Positions 17,326-24,709 of a stretch of DNA of 64,000 bases are shown here, in pieces. Position numbers and translations under genes: made by a program. The first letter of the stretch is position 1; every line of letters starts with the position of its first letter. The notes beneath the pieces were generated by a model that had not been told where the DNA came from, did not search any database, and saw only the letters and a program-made list of their open reading frames with translations. Source of the stretch: JAHEKB01 sp049115575 (lineage in GTDB: Bacteria; Bacteroidota; Bacteroidia; NS11-12g; UBA9320); NCBI GenBank assembly GCA_049115575.1, contig JAGDZU010000001.1, forward strand, positions 310,001-374,000, in the 5' to 3' direction.

Positions 17326-18211
17326 TCTATTTATCATTTCATTGATCTTGTTGGCATCTTGTATGCCAGGAGAAGAAGCTGTAGAACCTTTTCCTCGCGG
17401 AGAGGTGAAAGAGGCTTTTATTGATGCAGGTTCCGAAAAAAACACGATTGTATTTTATGACCTAGAAAGAGACAGTGTAGTTGCACGAACTTCACCAGAA
17501 GCGTGGGATGTTCATTTATGGGAGGGAAAGCTCTACATTAATTTCTTTAGATCATTAAAAGTAGCGCCTTTTGTAGGTGATTTATTATCTAGAACAGATA
17601 CACAAAATCTCAATTTCCAACATCTACAGCTAGCCGATAATCAATGGCAATTTGTTGCTGACAGCAATTATATAATTGATATGGGTCTCAAAACGAACGG
17701 AAGCCATATGGGTTTTTATAAATTTAAGTTTATCCTTAATGGTGCAGAAGCTCAGTTAGACTTTGCGGAATTGAGTTCTTCTTCTTTAGAGAGGAAATTA
17801 ATTAGCGATGGAGACTACTTTAGTATTATTAATCAGTCATTTACGGTTTTACCCAAAGAAGATGAATATGATTTGAGCTTTGGTAAATACACTCATTATT
17901 TTCCGGTTGAGGACATAAATTATGAAGTTTATGGAGCTGTAAGTCTCAATGCTCAATTAGCAAAAACCAATACTACGTTCTCGAATATAAACAGTTCAAT
18001 GGCAGATACAATCAGTTGGTCTTCTTACTATGATGCTATAGGCTATGATTGGAAATACTACAGTCTTGAGAAGGGTGCTTATGAGATAGATGATCAAGCT
18101 AATTATTTAATTAAGAACAGAAGTGGGTTCATCTATAAAATGCGTTTTACCAACTTCTATAATAGCATAGGTACATCTGGTCATCCTAGTTTTGAGTATG
18201 AATTACTCTAA
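17309..18211 (+). CDS. HmuY-like lipoprotein
   Basis: A protein of 300 residues with a lipoprotein signal (SLFIISLILLASC, lipidated cysteine at residue 18) followed by MPGEE. The mature part is related to the first gene of the operon: SPEAWDVHLWEGKLYINF parallels its TSWDIAF segment, and GYDWKYYSLEKGAYEIDD then YLIKNRSGFIYKMRF parallels its GYDWKTFNLG and YFVKNDSGDVWKIWF. HmuY of Porphyromonas is also a lipoprotein hemophore. The gene overlaps the receptor gene by 17 nt. The axial histidines or methionines that bind heme in HmuY cannot be placed without an alignment. Together the two HmuY-like products and the receptor form one uptake module. Confidence 0.75.
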   Translation: MQSLNSLFIISLILLASCMPGEEAVEPFPRGEVKEAFIDAGSEKNTIVFYDLERDSVVARTSPEAWDVHLWEGKLYINFFRSLKVAPFVGDLLSRTDTQNLNFQHLQLADNQWQFVADSNYIIDMGLKTNGSHMGFYKFKFILNGAEAQLDFAELSSSSLERKLISDGDYFSIINQSFTVLPKEDEYDLSFGKYTHYFPVEDINYEVYGAVSLNAQLAKTNTTFSNINSSMADTISWSSYYDAIGYDWKYYSLEKGAYEIDDQANYLIKNRSGFIYKMRFTNFYNSIGTSGHPSFEYELL

Positions 18212-18220
18212 ACTTGCGAG

Positions 18221-18228
18221 TACATTTG
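18221..18228 (+). promoter_or_regulatory. -7 promoter box TACATTTG of the GT39 gene
   Basis: Exact TAnnTTTG match ending 10 nt before the ATG at 18239. It separates this gene from the uptake operon. Confidence 0.55.
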
Positions 18229-18238
18229 ACCCTACTAA

Positions 18239-19852
18239 ATGAATCGCAAGCAAATCATCATTATTGTTAGTTTACTGCTTTTAGTAGGTCTGTTCTCAGG
18301 TCTTTCACAAATAGAATTAAGAGCAGAAGAACCTAGAAGAGCTGTTGTAAGTATGGAAATGGTGATCACAGGCGATTACGTAGTACCTCATATCACCGGA
18401 TTGAATTACTACAACAAACCTCCGGCATTTAATTGGTTAATGGCTCTATTTTTCAAACTCTTTGGAAGTTTTGATGAATGGGTAGTGCGATTGCCTTCAT
18501 TGCTTTCGCTTGTTGGTTTGAGTCTGGTCCATTTCTTTTTTAGTAAACAATACATTGGGAATGTAAAAGCGGCATTGTCATCTTTATTTCTGATAAGTGC
18601 TGCTGACATGCTTTTTTATGGAAGTGTGAATAGCGGTGAAATTGATCTATTCTATGCCTTAATCTGCTATCTGCAGGTGGCGTTCATCTTTTATTATTAT
18701 AAACATAAAAAGTGGTGGTTATTATTCATTCTGTCATATGGCTTTGCCACCGTAGGATTCTTAACAAAAGGAGTGCCTACCTTAGCCTTTCAAGCCCTAA
18801 CTTTATTGGTGTATTTTGGGGTCAAAAAAGACCTTAAACGTTTAATTAGCATGCAACACGCAGTTGGGATTCTGCTATTTGTAGGAATTAATGCATTGTA
18901 TTTATACAGCTATAGTCAAGAAGCTGATGTAAACACCTTTCTAATTAGACAGTTTAAGGAGGCTTCTCAGCGAACGGCAGCTGAATCTAACTGGCTATTG
19001 ATCAGTCAACAATTCTTTAGTTTTCCAATTAGATTTTTTGTGCTCTTATTACCTTGGGGTTTGTTTTTGGTGACATGGTTCAAAAAGGGGAGAATGCAGT
19101 CAGCCATAAAAAATGATTGGATACAGTTTTGTCTGGTATTTGTATTGGCCAATATTGGGCTCTATTGGATATCAGGGGAGTTTAAAGCTAGATACTATTA
19201 TATGTTCTTTCCTTTTGTTTTATCGTGCTTGGTTTACTACGCTCATCATTTTTTTGAGCATAAAGGAGGCCGAATAACTTGGAGTATTTTATTGATAGTT
19301 CTATCTATGCTATCTTTTTTCTCTTTGTTTTTTCCAAGCTTTCAGTTCAGCTTTGGCAAGCTAGTACTCATGTTTGTTCAGATAGTGGGTCTCTCGTTTT
19401 TCCTTATGCTTGGGTTAAAAACACAGTATAGAATGCTCTCTATGATTGGAATACTGGCTTTAGCTAGAATAGCATTTAACTTCAGTTATTTACCCGCATA
19501 TCAGGAAGATCATGATAATACAAGTTACAGAGAATCATGTGCTCAGATAGTGGAGATTACCCAAGATAAGCCCATTTATCTTATCACCGAAACTTACAAG
19601 ATGGAGAGTGTCACAAGTTTGGGACCTTTGAAAGTAGAAGAAACAGAAATATCATCCCCTTTATTAGCATATCAGATTCCATATTACATTTCTAAATTAA
19701 ACCAGCATGTATTGAAGTATGTAGATGAACCTCAGTCAGGGGAATTCCATTTAGTAGCGCAAGACATGCTTAAAGATGATTGGGAAAGTCTCGCTACCGT
19801 TCGAGATGGATGGGTGCTCAATAAGACTTTTCACCTAGTTCGGCTTCCCTAG
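18239..19852 (+). CDS. GT39/ArnT-like membrane glycosyltransferase
   Basis: A polytopic membrane protein of 537 residues. The first periplasmic loop carries LRAEEPRRAVVSMEMVITGDYVVP and HITGLNYYNKPPAFNWLMA, matching the acidic catalytic loop and the NKPP segment of ArnT/PMT-type enzymes. These use a polyprenyl-phosphate sugar and transfer it to lipid A, protein or another glycan on the periplasmic side. About twelve hydrophobic helices precede a soluble C-terminal tail. The acceptor here is unknown. A second GT39 gene is at 47476 in the window. The 3' end overlaps the convergent flippase-like gene by 35 nt. Confidence 0.8.
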   Translation: MNRKQIIIIVSLLLLVGLFSGLSQIELRAEEPRRAVVSMEMVITGDYVVPHITGLNYYNKPPAFNWLMALFFKLFGSFDEWVVRLPSLLSLVGLSLVHFFFSKQYIGNVKAALSSLFLISAADMLFYGSVNSGEIDLFYALICYLQVAFIFYYYKHKKWWLLFILSYGFATVGFLTKGVPTLAFQALTLLVYFGVKKDLKRLISMQHAVGILLFVGINALYLYSYSQEADVNTFLIRQFKEASQRTAAESNWLLISQQFFSFPIRFFVLLLPWGLFLVTWFKKGRMQSAIKNDWIQFCLVFVLANIGLYWISGEFKARYYYMFFPFVLSCLVYYAHHFFEHKGGRITWSILLIVLSMLSFFSLFFPSFQFSFGKLVLMFVQIVGLSFFLMLGLKTQYRMLSMIGILALARIAFNFSYLPAYQEDHDNTSYRESCAQIVEITQDKPIYLITETYKMESVTSLGPLKVEETEISSPLLAYQIPYYISKLNQHVLKYVDEPQSGEFHLVAQDMLKDDWESLATVRDGWVLNKTFHLVRLP

Positions 19853-20711
19853 TTTCTAGCTTTTGCGGGAATAGTAAGAAATAGCTACCCATTAAGGAGT
19901 TAATTGCCGTACAGAGATAGAACAACACGCTCACGGCTAGTGAAAGTTCTATGTTAAGTCCAAGCGATTCAGCTCCAAAAACAAATGCCATTTCCCGCGC
20001 ACCTATCATGGGTAGTACAAAGGCAAAAGAGCTAAGAAGAAAGATAAAGAGATAGTCGTTGATTTGATCTGTTACTCCAAGAGCAACAAGAATGAAATAA
20101 GTGGTTGCAACCTGCAATAATTGAATTATTAAAGAATGCATGTTTATCCTAAGCCATGAAGAGGTAAATGTCTTAAATAAGAGTTTCATGAAGACCAAAT
20201 GGCCAATGAAAATCACAGGAATTAGAACAAATAACCAGTTTTTATTGAAGGGAAATTTCAATGAGCTCCACACGGCGTAAATGATGCTTAAAACTGCCAA
20301 CAATGCCACGCCAGACAATCTATCAAGAAAGGCTGAGCTAACAAGGGTTTTATATTTAGTTTTATACCTCTTATTTAGCCAAATTGCTTTAAAACCTTCA
20401 CCACCTACCAGGGGTATAAATAGGTTGTAGAACATGGCCAGAAAGTAAAGTTTGAGGTTGAGTAATTGGCTAATCCACAATTCCTGAGTTCGGTAAAGCT
20501 CGTTAATTCTAAAGGCTGCAAAAAATCTTGAGGTAAAGAAACTAAGAAGTGCTAGGAATAGATATAAGCCGTTGGCTTCAGCCACATAATTCCATGCTTT
20601 TGGCAAATCTACTTTATAGACAATAATGCCAATTGCTACTATACCCAATACAAGTCTTAAGACTTGTTTGAATCTTCGGTTTTTGAATATCTCTTTAAGC
20701 TGCTCCCGCAT
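19818..20711 (-). CDS. flippase-like membrane protein (UPF0104/LPG synthase TM family)
   Basis: About 297 residues from the ATG at 20711; the in-frame TTG at 20717 is only 2 nt from the -7 box and is less likely. Some eight hydrophobic helices are visible. The family signature includes LYFLAMFYNLFIPLVGGEGFKA with the following WLNKRYKTK, and SAFLDRLSGVALLAVL, typical of the lysylphosphatidylglycerol synthase transmembrane region and of AglD-like proteins. These are thought to move lipid-linked molecules across the membrane. No soluble aminoacyl-transferase domain follows, so it is not MprF. Function is therefore inferred only as lipid or glycolipid translocation. Confidence 0.7.
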   Translation of the reverse strand: MREQLKEIFKNRRFKQVLRLVLGIVAIGIIVYKVDLPKAWNYVAEANGLYLFLALLSFFTSRFFAAFRINELYRTQELWISQLLNLKLYFLAMFYNLFIPLVGGEGFKAIWLNKRYKTKYKTLVSSAFLDRLSGVALLAVLSIIYAVWSSLKFPFNKNWLFVLIPVIFIGHLVFMKLLFKTFTSSWLRINMHSLIIQLLQVATTYFILVALGVTDQINDYLFIFLLSSFAFVLPMIGAREMAFVFGAESLGLNIELSLAVSVLFYLCTAINSLMGSYFLLFPQKLETREAELGEKSY

Positions 20712-20718
20712 TATCAAT

Positions 20719-20726
20719 CAAATTTA
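20719..20726 (-). promoter_or_regulatory. -7 promoter box TAAATTTG
   Basis: Exact TAnnTTTG match ending 7 nt before the ATG at 20711 of the flippase-like gene, implying a leaderless message. Confidence 0.55.
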
Positions 20727-20734
20727 AGCCAGGG

Positions 20735-21607
20735 CTATTTAACGGTCTTGTTTACAATCCAAATTGCCAGAAGAATAATAGCCAAACCAATAATTTGAAT
20801 CAAATTAATTTTCTCGCCATCAATCAATCCCCAGAATAGAGCTACTATAGGTATGAGGTATGTAACTGATGAGGCAAATACAGCATTGGTGGCTTGTATT
20901 AGTTTATTAAACCATATGAGACTCAGAGATGTGCCAAAAACAGCTAAGACAACCACGGCAATAGAAGGCCTCCATATCTCAACAGAAAGTGCATTAGAAG
21001 GTAGTCCAATAAATAATAGAATTACGGTTGTGATTACTGCCATCATGGCTAGCGGTAGAGCTGCTACCAAAAAAGGGGGATAATGCCCCAACTTGTATTT
21101 TATGATATTCACATTGGTTCCGTAACAGAGTGCTGCTATAACAACATAAATAGAATGGCCCATTTCATTGTCTGTTATAATAAAGCCCTGTGAAAAAATA
21201 AGGGTGAGTGCACCTGTTAAACCTAGAATAACGCCATATAATTTATATCTATTGAAGGACACCCCCATAAAAACCAATCCTACAATTAATACAAAGATTG
21301 GAGTGAGGGAATTAAGCGCTCCGCTCATAGAACTTGAGAGCTTTGTTTGGGCAATAGTGAATAAAAAAGCCGGAATAGTGTTTCCCAGCAATCCTGATAA
21401 GGCAAATATTTTAAAATCTTTTCTCGGGATTTTAACATTTCTCCATCTAATAAAAGGGAGGAGAAAAAGACCTGCAATGGTAATCCTCAAAGCTGCTAGT
21501 TGCCATTGATCATAGGCCTTTAAGCCTTCTTTCATAAGAATGAAAGAACTGCCCCAAACCAGAGCCAATATTCCTAGAAGGACGAAATGTGTGTAGTTCT
21601 TGTGCAA
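20735..21607 (-). CDS. EamA-family (DMT) transporter
   Basis: A membrane protein of 290 residues with ten predicted helices in two EamA halves. The first half begins HFVLLGILALVWGSSFILMKEGL, the usual N-terminal helix with GSSF, and contains KLSSSMSGALNSLTPIFVLIVGL. The second half has the matching SVTYLIPIVALFWGLIDGE. The family exports metabolites or amino acids, but substrate cannot be predicted. The start is TTG at 21607; no ATG occurs in frame before the first helix ends. It is divergent from the DUF4389 gene, with a small inverted repeat between them. Confidence 0.82.
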   Translation of the reverse strand: MHKNYTHFVLLGILALVWGSSFILMKEGLKAYDQWQLAALRITIAGLFLLPFIRWRNVKIPRKDFKIFALSGLLGNTIPAFLFTIAQTKLSSSMSGALNSLTPIFVLIVGLVFMGVSFNRYKLYGVILGLTGALTLIFSQGFIITDNEMGHSIYVVIAALCYGTNVNIIKYKLGHYPPFLVAALPLAMMAVITTVILLFIGLPSNALSVEIWRPSIAVVVLAVFGTSLSLIWFNKLIQATNAVFASSVTYLIPIVALFWGLIDGEKINLIQIIGLAIILLAIWIVNKTVK

Positions 21608-21645
21608 GGCTTTATCTCGTGCAAGTTTTGTTTAAATAAGAGATA

Positions 21646-21662
21646 TTACCAATATTTGGTAA
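21646..21662. promoter_or_regulatory. inverted repeat between divergent genes, possible operator
   Basis: TTACCAA-TAT-TTGGTAA is a perfect 7-bp inverted repeat with a 3-bp centre, 17 nt before the DUF4389 ATG. Its size suits a dimeric regulator, but no regulator gene is adjacent. Confidence 0.4.
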
Positions 21663-21679
21663 CAACTAATCAATTAAAT

Positions 21680-22381
21680 ATGAAATTACGAATTAAGTAC
21701 CAAGAGGAGTATTCGAGAGGAGAACTGCTTCTAAGAACCATTTTTGGGTACATCTACATTGTACTTCCACACATGTTTCTATTATTGTTTTTTGGACTAT
21801 GGGGAGCCATTCTTCAGTTCATTTCGTTTTGGGTAATTCTCTTTACGGGTAAATATCCAGAAAGCTTTTTTGAGTATCAAGTAAAGCTAATGAGATGGCA
21901 AGTGAGGGTAAATGCAAGAATGTACAATGTATCTGATGGCTATCCAGCATTCGGATTAGATGGCACAGATGAGTACACAGATTTTGATGTAGAGTATCCT
22001 GAAAACCTGAGCAGAGGACTTCAATTGGTGAAGTTGCTCTTTGGATGGTTATACGTTGGAATTCCACATGGTTTTATTCTAATGTTTAGAACACTTTGGA
22101 ATATGATACTAATATTTCTTGCCTTTTGGGTGGTCTTGTTTACAGGTAAATTCCCACAATCATGGCATGAATTCACAGTTGGGACATTGAGATGGTCTAC
22201 ACGAGTGAATTTATATCTTGCATACATGACTGATACTTATCCTCCATTTACCGGGGATGAACTACCAGGAGAATGGACAGATAGCGATGAGGCTAATTCT
22301 GATGATAGCGATGTCCAAGACAGTGCACCTTCACAGGAGTCAGAGAGCGATACAACTGCTCCAGAAGATAATAATGAGTAA
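21680..22381 (+). CDS. DUF4389 protein with two tandem copies of the domain
   Basis: About 233 residues from the ATG at 21680. Two copies of a membrane-hairpin unit are evident. Copy one has YSRGELLLRTIFGYIYIVLPHMF, then FWVILFTGKYPESFFEYQVKLMRWQVRVNARMY; copy two has LSRGLQLVKLLFGWLYVGIPHGF and FWVVLFTGKFPQSWHEFTVGTLRWSTRVNLYL. Each ends in a DGYPAF or DTYPPF motif. The C-terminal 45 residues are very acidic and Ser/Asp-rich. The domain has no known function. It heads a three-gene operon with DUF4870 and an M48 protease, the next gene overlapping by 8 nt. Confidence 0.75.
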   Translation: MKLRIKYQEEYSRGELLLRTIFGYIYIVLPHMFLLLFFGLWGAILQFISFWVILFTGKYPESFFEYQVKLMRWQVRVNARMYNVSDGYPAFGLDGTDEYTDFDVEYPENLSRGLQLVKLLFGWLYVGIPHGFILMFRTLWNMILIFLAFWVVLFTGKFPQSWHEFTVGTLRWSTRVNLYLAYMTDTYPPFTGDELPGEWTDSDEANSDDSDVQDSAPSQESESDTTAPEDNNE

Positions 22382-22862
22382 AGACTATTTAGAAGTTCCT
22401 CAACCCGAGGAAATTACTATAAGGGAGAGGGAAGACGCTATGGGCGGCTATTTAATGATGTTTGCATCATTTGCTGTTGGTCTTCCCTTGCCTATAATAA
22501 ATTTGATTGCAGCCGTAATCTACTATTTCACAAATAGAGGTAAAAGCAGGTTTGTGGATTTTCATGTAACCCAATCCTTATTTTCACAATTGCCAACTAC
22601 ATTAATGAATGCAGTGTTGGTAGGATGGACTATACGAACATTCTATTATGAAATTGCCTTTACAGATATGTACAAAGGTTATTTAGTTATGGTTGTGCTG
22701 GCAAATATCATATACCTCATATTCAGCATTATAGCAGCGGTTAGAGCTAGAAGAGGCCAGTTTTACTATTTTATTTTCTTTGGACCATGGGCATATCACC
22801 TTTGTTTTAAGAATAAGGCAGTTGCTCAAGGTGAAATGGTTAATAAGCCACCACGCTTATGA
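22374..22862 (+). CDS. DUF4870-family membrane protein
   Basis: About 162 residues from the ATG at 22374, which overlaps the end of the DUF4389 gene by 8 nt. An N-terminal acidic tail (EVPQPEEITIREREDAMGG) is followed by four hydrophobic segments. FASFAVGLPLPIINLIAAVIYYF and NRGKSRFVDFHVTQSLFSQ fit the DUF4870 pattern, in which a conserved HxxQ lies between the first two helices. Function is unknown; these small proteins are often encoded with envelope genes. The stop codon overlaps the start of the M48 gene by 4 nt (ATGA). Confidence 0.72.
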   Translation: MSKDYLEVPQPEEITIREREDAMGGYLMMFASFAVGLPLPIINLIAAVIYYFTNRGKSRFVDFHVTQSLFSQLPTTLMNAVLVGWTIRTFYYEIAFTDMYKGYLVMVVLANIIYLIFSIIAAVRARRGQFYYFIFFGPWAYHLCFKNKAVAQGEMVNKPPRL

Positions 22863-23662
22863 GATGGGTTAGAGATTTTGCCATTCTAATTACCATATTT
22901 GGTGGTATTTGGCTCATCTTTACTTATTTCCCAATAATACCTGATAAGGAATACTTTAAAGTTCCTATTGAAACAGAAAAGAAGATTGGCGATGCCATTT
23001 TTGAGTATCAGATAGAGAATAATTCAGATTTTGAGATAGTGGAAGATCCCAAATTGGATTCCATGATCCATTTGATTACATCCAGGTTAATTACATCTCT
23101 AGATAATCCATTATTTCAGTATCAGTTTTACATTGTTTCTTCTGAAGAAGTGAACGCATTTACTATACCTGGAGGAAGAATATTCATATATGCAGGGCTA
23201 ATAGAAACAGCTGAGTCTGCAGAAGAAGTTGCTTCTGTGCTGGCCCATGAGATTGGGCATGCAGAGGAAAGGCACGTCATGAATAAATTAGCCAAAGAAA
23301 TTGGCTTAAGTGTTCTTTTGTCTGATGACTCCTTTGTGCTGGGCCAAGTATCAAAGACTCTAGGTTCATCCAAATTTGATCGCATTCAAGAACGCAAGGC
23401 TGATGAATTTGCATTGGAGCTATTAGAAAACAGTCTAATAGACCCTAGGCACTTTGGAAGTTTCATGATGAAAATGAAAGAAAAGGAGCAATTTGATTCC
23501 GATATGATGGAAATAGTAAATACACATCCAGCAACAGATCGCAGGATAAAACACGCCATGAACTATGAGCTTGATTCTGAATTTAAAGAAGAGCCAATAG
23601 CTATTGATTGGGATGAAATGCTTCTTACTCTAAGTAGTGTAACTGCTTCAAATTCCCTTTGA
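22859..23662 (+). CDS. M48-family zinc metalloprotease
   Basis: A protein of 267 residues with an N-terminal membrane anchor (FAILITIFGGIWLIFTYF). The zinc-binding motif HEIGH lies at residues 130-134, followed by the third ligand in the later ERKADEFALELL segment. AFTIPGGRIFIYAGLIE precedes the motif, as in BepA/LoiP-type proteases. These act in the periplasm on misfolded or mislocalised proteins and help outer-membrane quality control. It lacks the TPR domain of BepA. Translation is coupled to the DUF4870 gene by an ATGA overlap. A structured region and a hairpin follow the stop. Confidence 0.85.
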   Translation: MRWVRDFAILITIFGGIWLIFTYFPIIPDKEYFKVPIETEKKIGDAIFEYQIENNSDFEIVEDPKLDSMIHLITSRLITSLDNPLFQYQFYIVSSEEVNAFTIPGGRIFIYAGLIETAESAEEVASVLAHEIGHAEERHVMNKLAKEIGLSVLLSDDSFVLGQVSKTLGSSKFDRIQERKADEFALELLENSLIDPRHFGSFMMKMKEKEQFDSDMMEIVNTHPATDRRIKHAMNYELDSEFKEEPIAIDWDEMLLTLSSVTASNSL

Positions 23663-23686
23663 TTGCTTGCTGAAAAGGCATATATT

Positions 23687-23724
23687 GCTATCTAATACCA
23701 CAGTTGTGATAGCATTATGCTATC
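23687..23724 (+). repeat. three alternating arms GCTATC / GATAGC / GCTATC
   Basis: GCTATC at 23687-23692 and 23719-23724 can each pair with GATAGC at 23708-23713. The right-hand pairing extends to a perfect 9-bp palindrome, TGATAGCAT-t-ATGCTATCA (23707-23725). It lies between the M48 stop and the hairpin at 23749. Confidence 0.45.
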
Positions 23725-23748
23725 AGACTATTTAACAATCCTTAGCTT

Positions 23749-23775
23749 AAGACCCGGAATCAAGTTCTGGGTCTT
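23749..23775. terminator. hairpin between convergent M48 and DUF4442 genes
   Basis: Arms AAGACCCGGAA and TTCTGGGTCTT pair with one G-U, loop of 5 nt holding the DUF4442 stop codon. A weak T-stretch (GCTTTT) follows on the plus strand, so it probably ends the M48 operon. Confidence 0.55.
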
Positions 23776-24239
23776 GCTTTTAGAGACCATTGGTAATTAA
23801 ATTGAGCCACCACGTCTTTCGACGCATCTTTAACTTCAACTTTTAAGGTAATTACATCCTGCTCTTTAGTATTCAAATTTTCTAGTAATGTCTCTATCGC
23901 TTTTCCATCCATACAAGTGAATACGATAGTACCCGTAGCCTTTTTGAAATATTGCGCATCTGTTTGAGTGAGTAACATGGAGAACGGAAAGTCTTTGCTT
24001 TGATATTGATATAACTGTAGGCCAGTACTCAGTTCGGCTGCCATATGCATAGCAGCAAAATACAAAGACCTAAAAGGATTTTGATTTATCCATCTAAAAC
24101 GAATTTTAGTTGAACAATAGCTTTGGTCTAAGTGCAGCAGTTTAACGCCAGCAACATATGCAAGTGGCAATCGGAAGAGTAAGAATAAACCAAAACGAGG
24201 CCCTTTGATCTTGTTGTAAAATGCCTCTGGTTTTTTCAT
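23760..24239 (-). CDS. DUF4442 hotdog-fold thioesterase-like protein
   Basis: A protein of 159 residues. PRFGLFLLFRLPLAYVAGVKLLHLD and RWINQNPFRSLYFAAMHMAAELSTGL fit the DUF4442 family, a hotdog-fold relative of acyl-CoA thioesterases; the AAMHMAAELSTG helix is the core of the fold. The later KKATGTIVFTCMDG and DVITLKVEVKDASKDVVAQFNYQWSL complete the sheet. Substrate unknown. The gene is the last of the parE-parC operon: its ATG overlaps the stop of the upstream membrane-protein gene by one base. Confidence 0.7.
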   Translation of the reverse strand: MKKPEAFYNKIKGPRFGLFLLFRLPLAYVAGVKLLHLDQSYCSTKIRFRWINQNPFRSLYFAAMHMAAELSTGLQLYQYQSKDFPFSMLLTQTDAQYFKKATGTIVFTCMDGKAIETLLENLNTKEQDVITLKVEVKDASKDVVAQFNYQWSLKARPRT

Positions 24240-24709
24240 TAGAAAACTTGCTTCAATTCTGCAACCTCATCGTCGCTGAGTTTCAGATCCCTTTTGATCT
24301 TAATAATGTGAGGCCTGTTATATAGCAGATATAGTATAAAAATCATATTGTAAAGGAATAGGTTGTTGAGTCCGGTCATTACAAATCCTACAAGAGCTAT
24401 TATAGACCCCAACTCAATGCTGGCGTACAATATGATTTGCACTTTCGTGTAGGCCTGCAATTTTTCTAAGAGGGTTTCAGATTGAATACCCTTTAAAGAT
24501 TTTCTATAATACCATTGCCCAGCAAGGAGTAGGACTGCTAATGAAACCATTATTCCATACTCCCAGTTAATTTCATTAAAACCTTCTTGTAATAGAACCC
24601 CATTCTTTTTGTAAAAGAAATGTGCGATTGCACTCAATATGGCTATGCCTAAAGCTATAGCAACGTGAATGACTCTCAATTTTCGAATCACTTGTCTTAA
24701 TTCATTCAT
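24239..24709 (-). CDS. small membrane protein in the parE-parC operon
   Basis: A protein of 156 residues with four hydrophobic segments (around VIHVAIALGIAILSAIAHFF, YGIMVSLAVLLLAGQWYY, ILYASIELGSIIALVGFVM and LFLYNMIFILYLLY). A short cytoplasmic tail (RPHIIKIKRDLKLSDDEVAELKQVF) closes the protein. The pattern matches Bacteroidota hypothetical proteins found next to topoisomerase genes. It overlaps parC by 4 nt and the DUF4442 gene by one base, so the three are co-translated. No function is assigned. Confidence 0.6.
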   Translation of the reverse strand: MNELRQVIRKLRVIHVAIALGIAILSAIAHFFYKKNGVLLQEGFNEINWEYGIMVSLAVLLLAGQWYYRKSLKGIQSETLLEKLQAYTKVQIILYASIELGSIIALVGFVMTGLNNLFLYNMIFILYLLYNRPHIIKIKRDLKLSDDEVAELKQVF

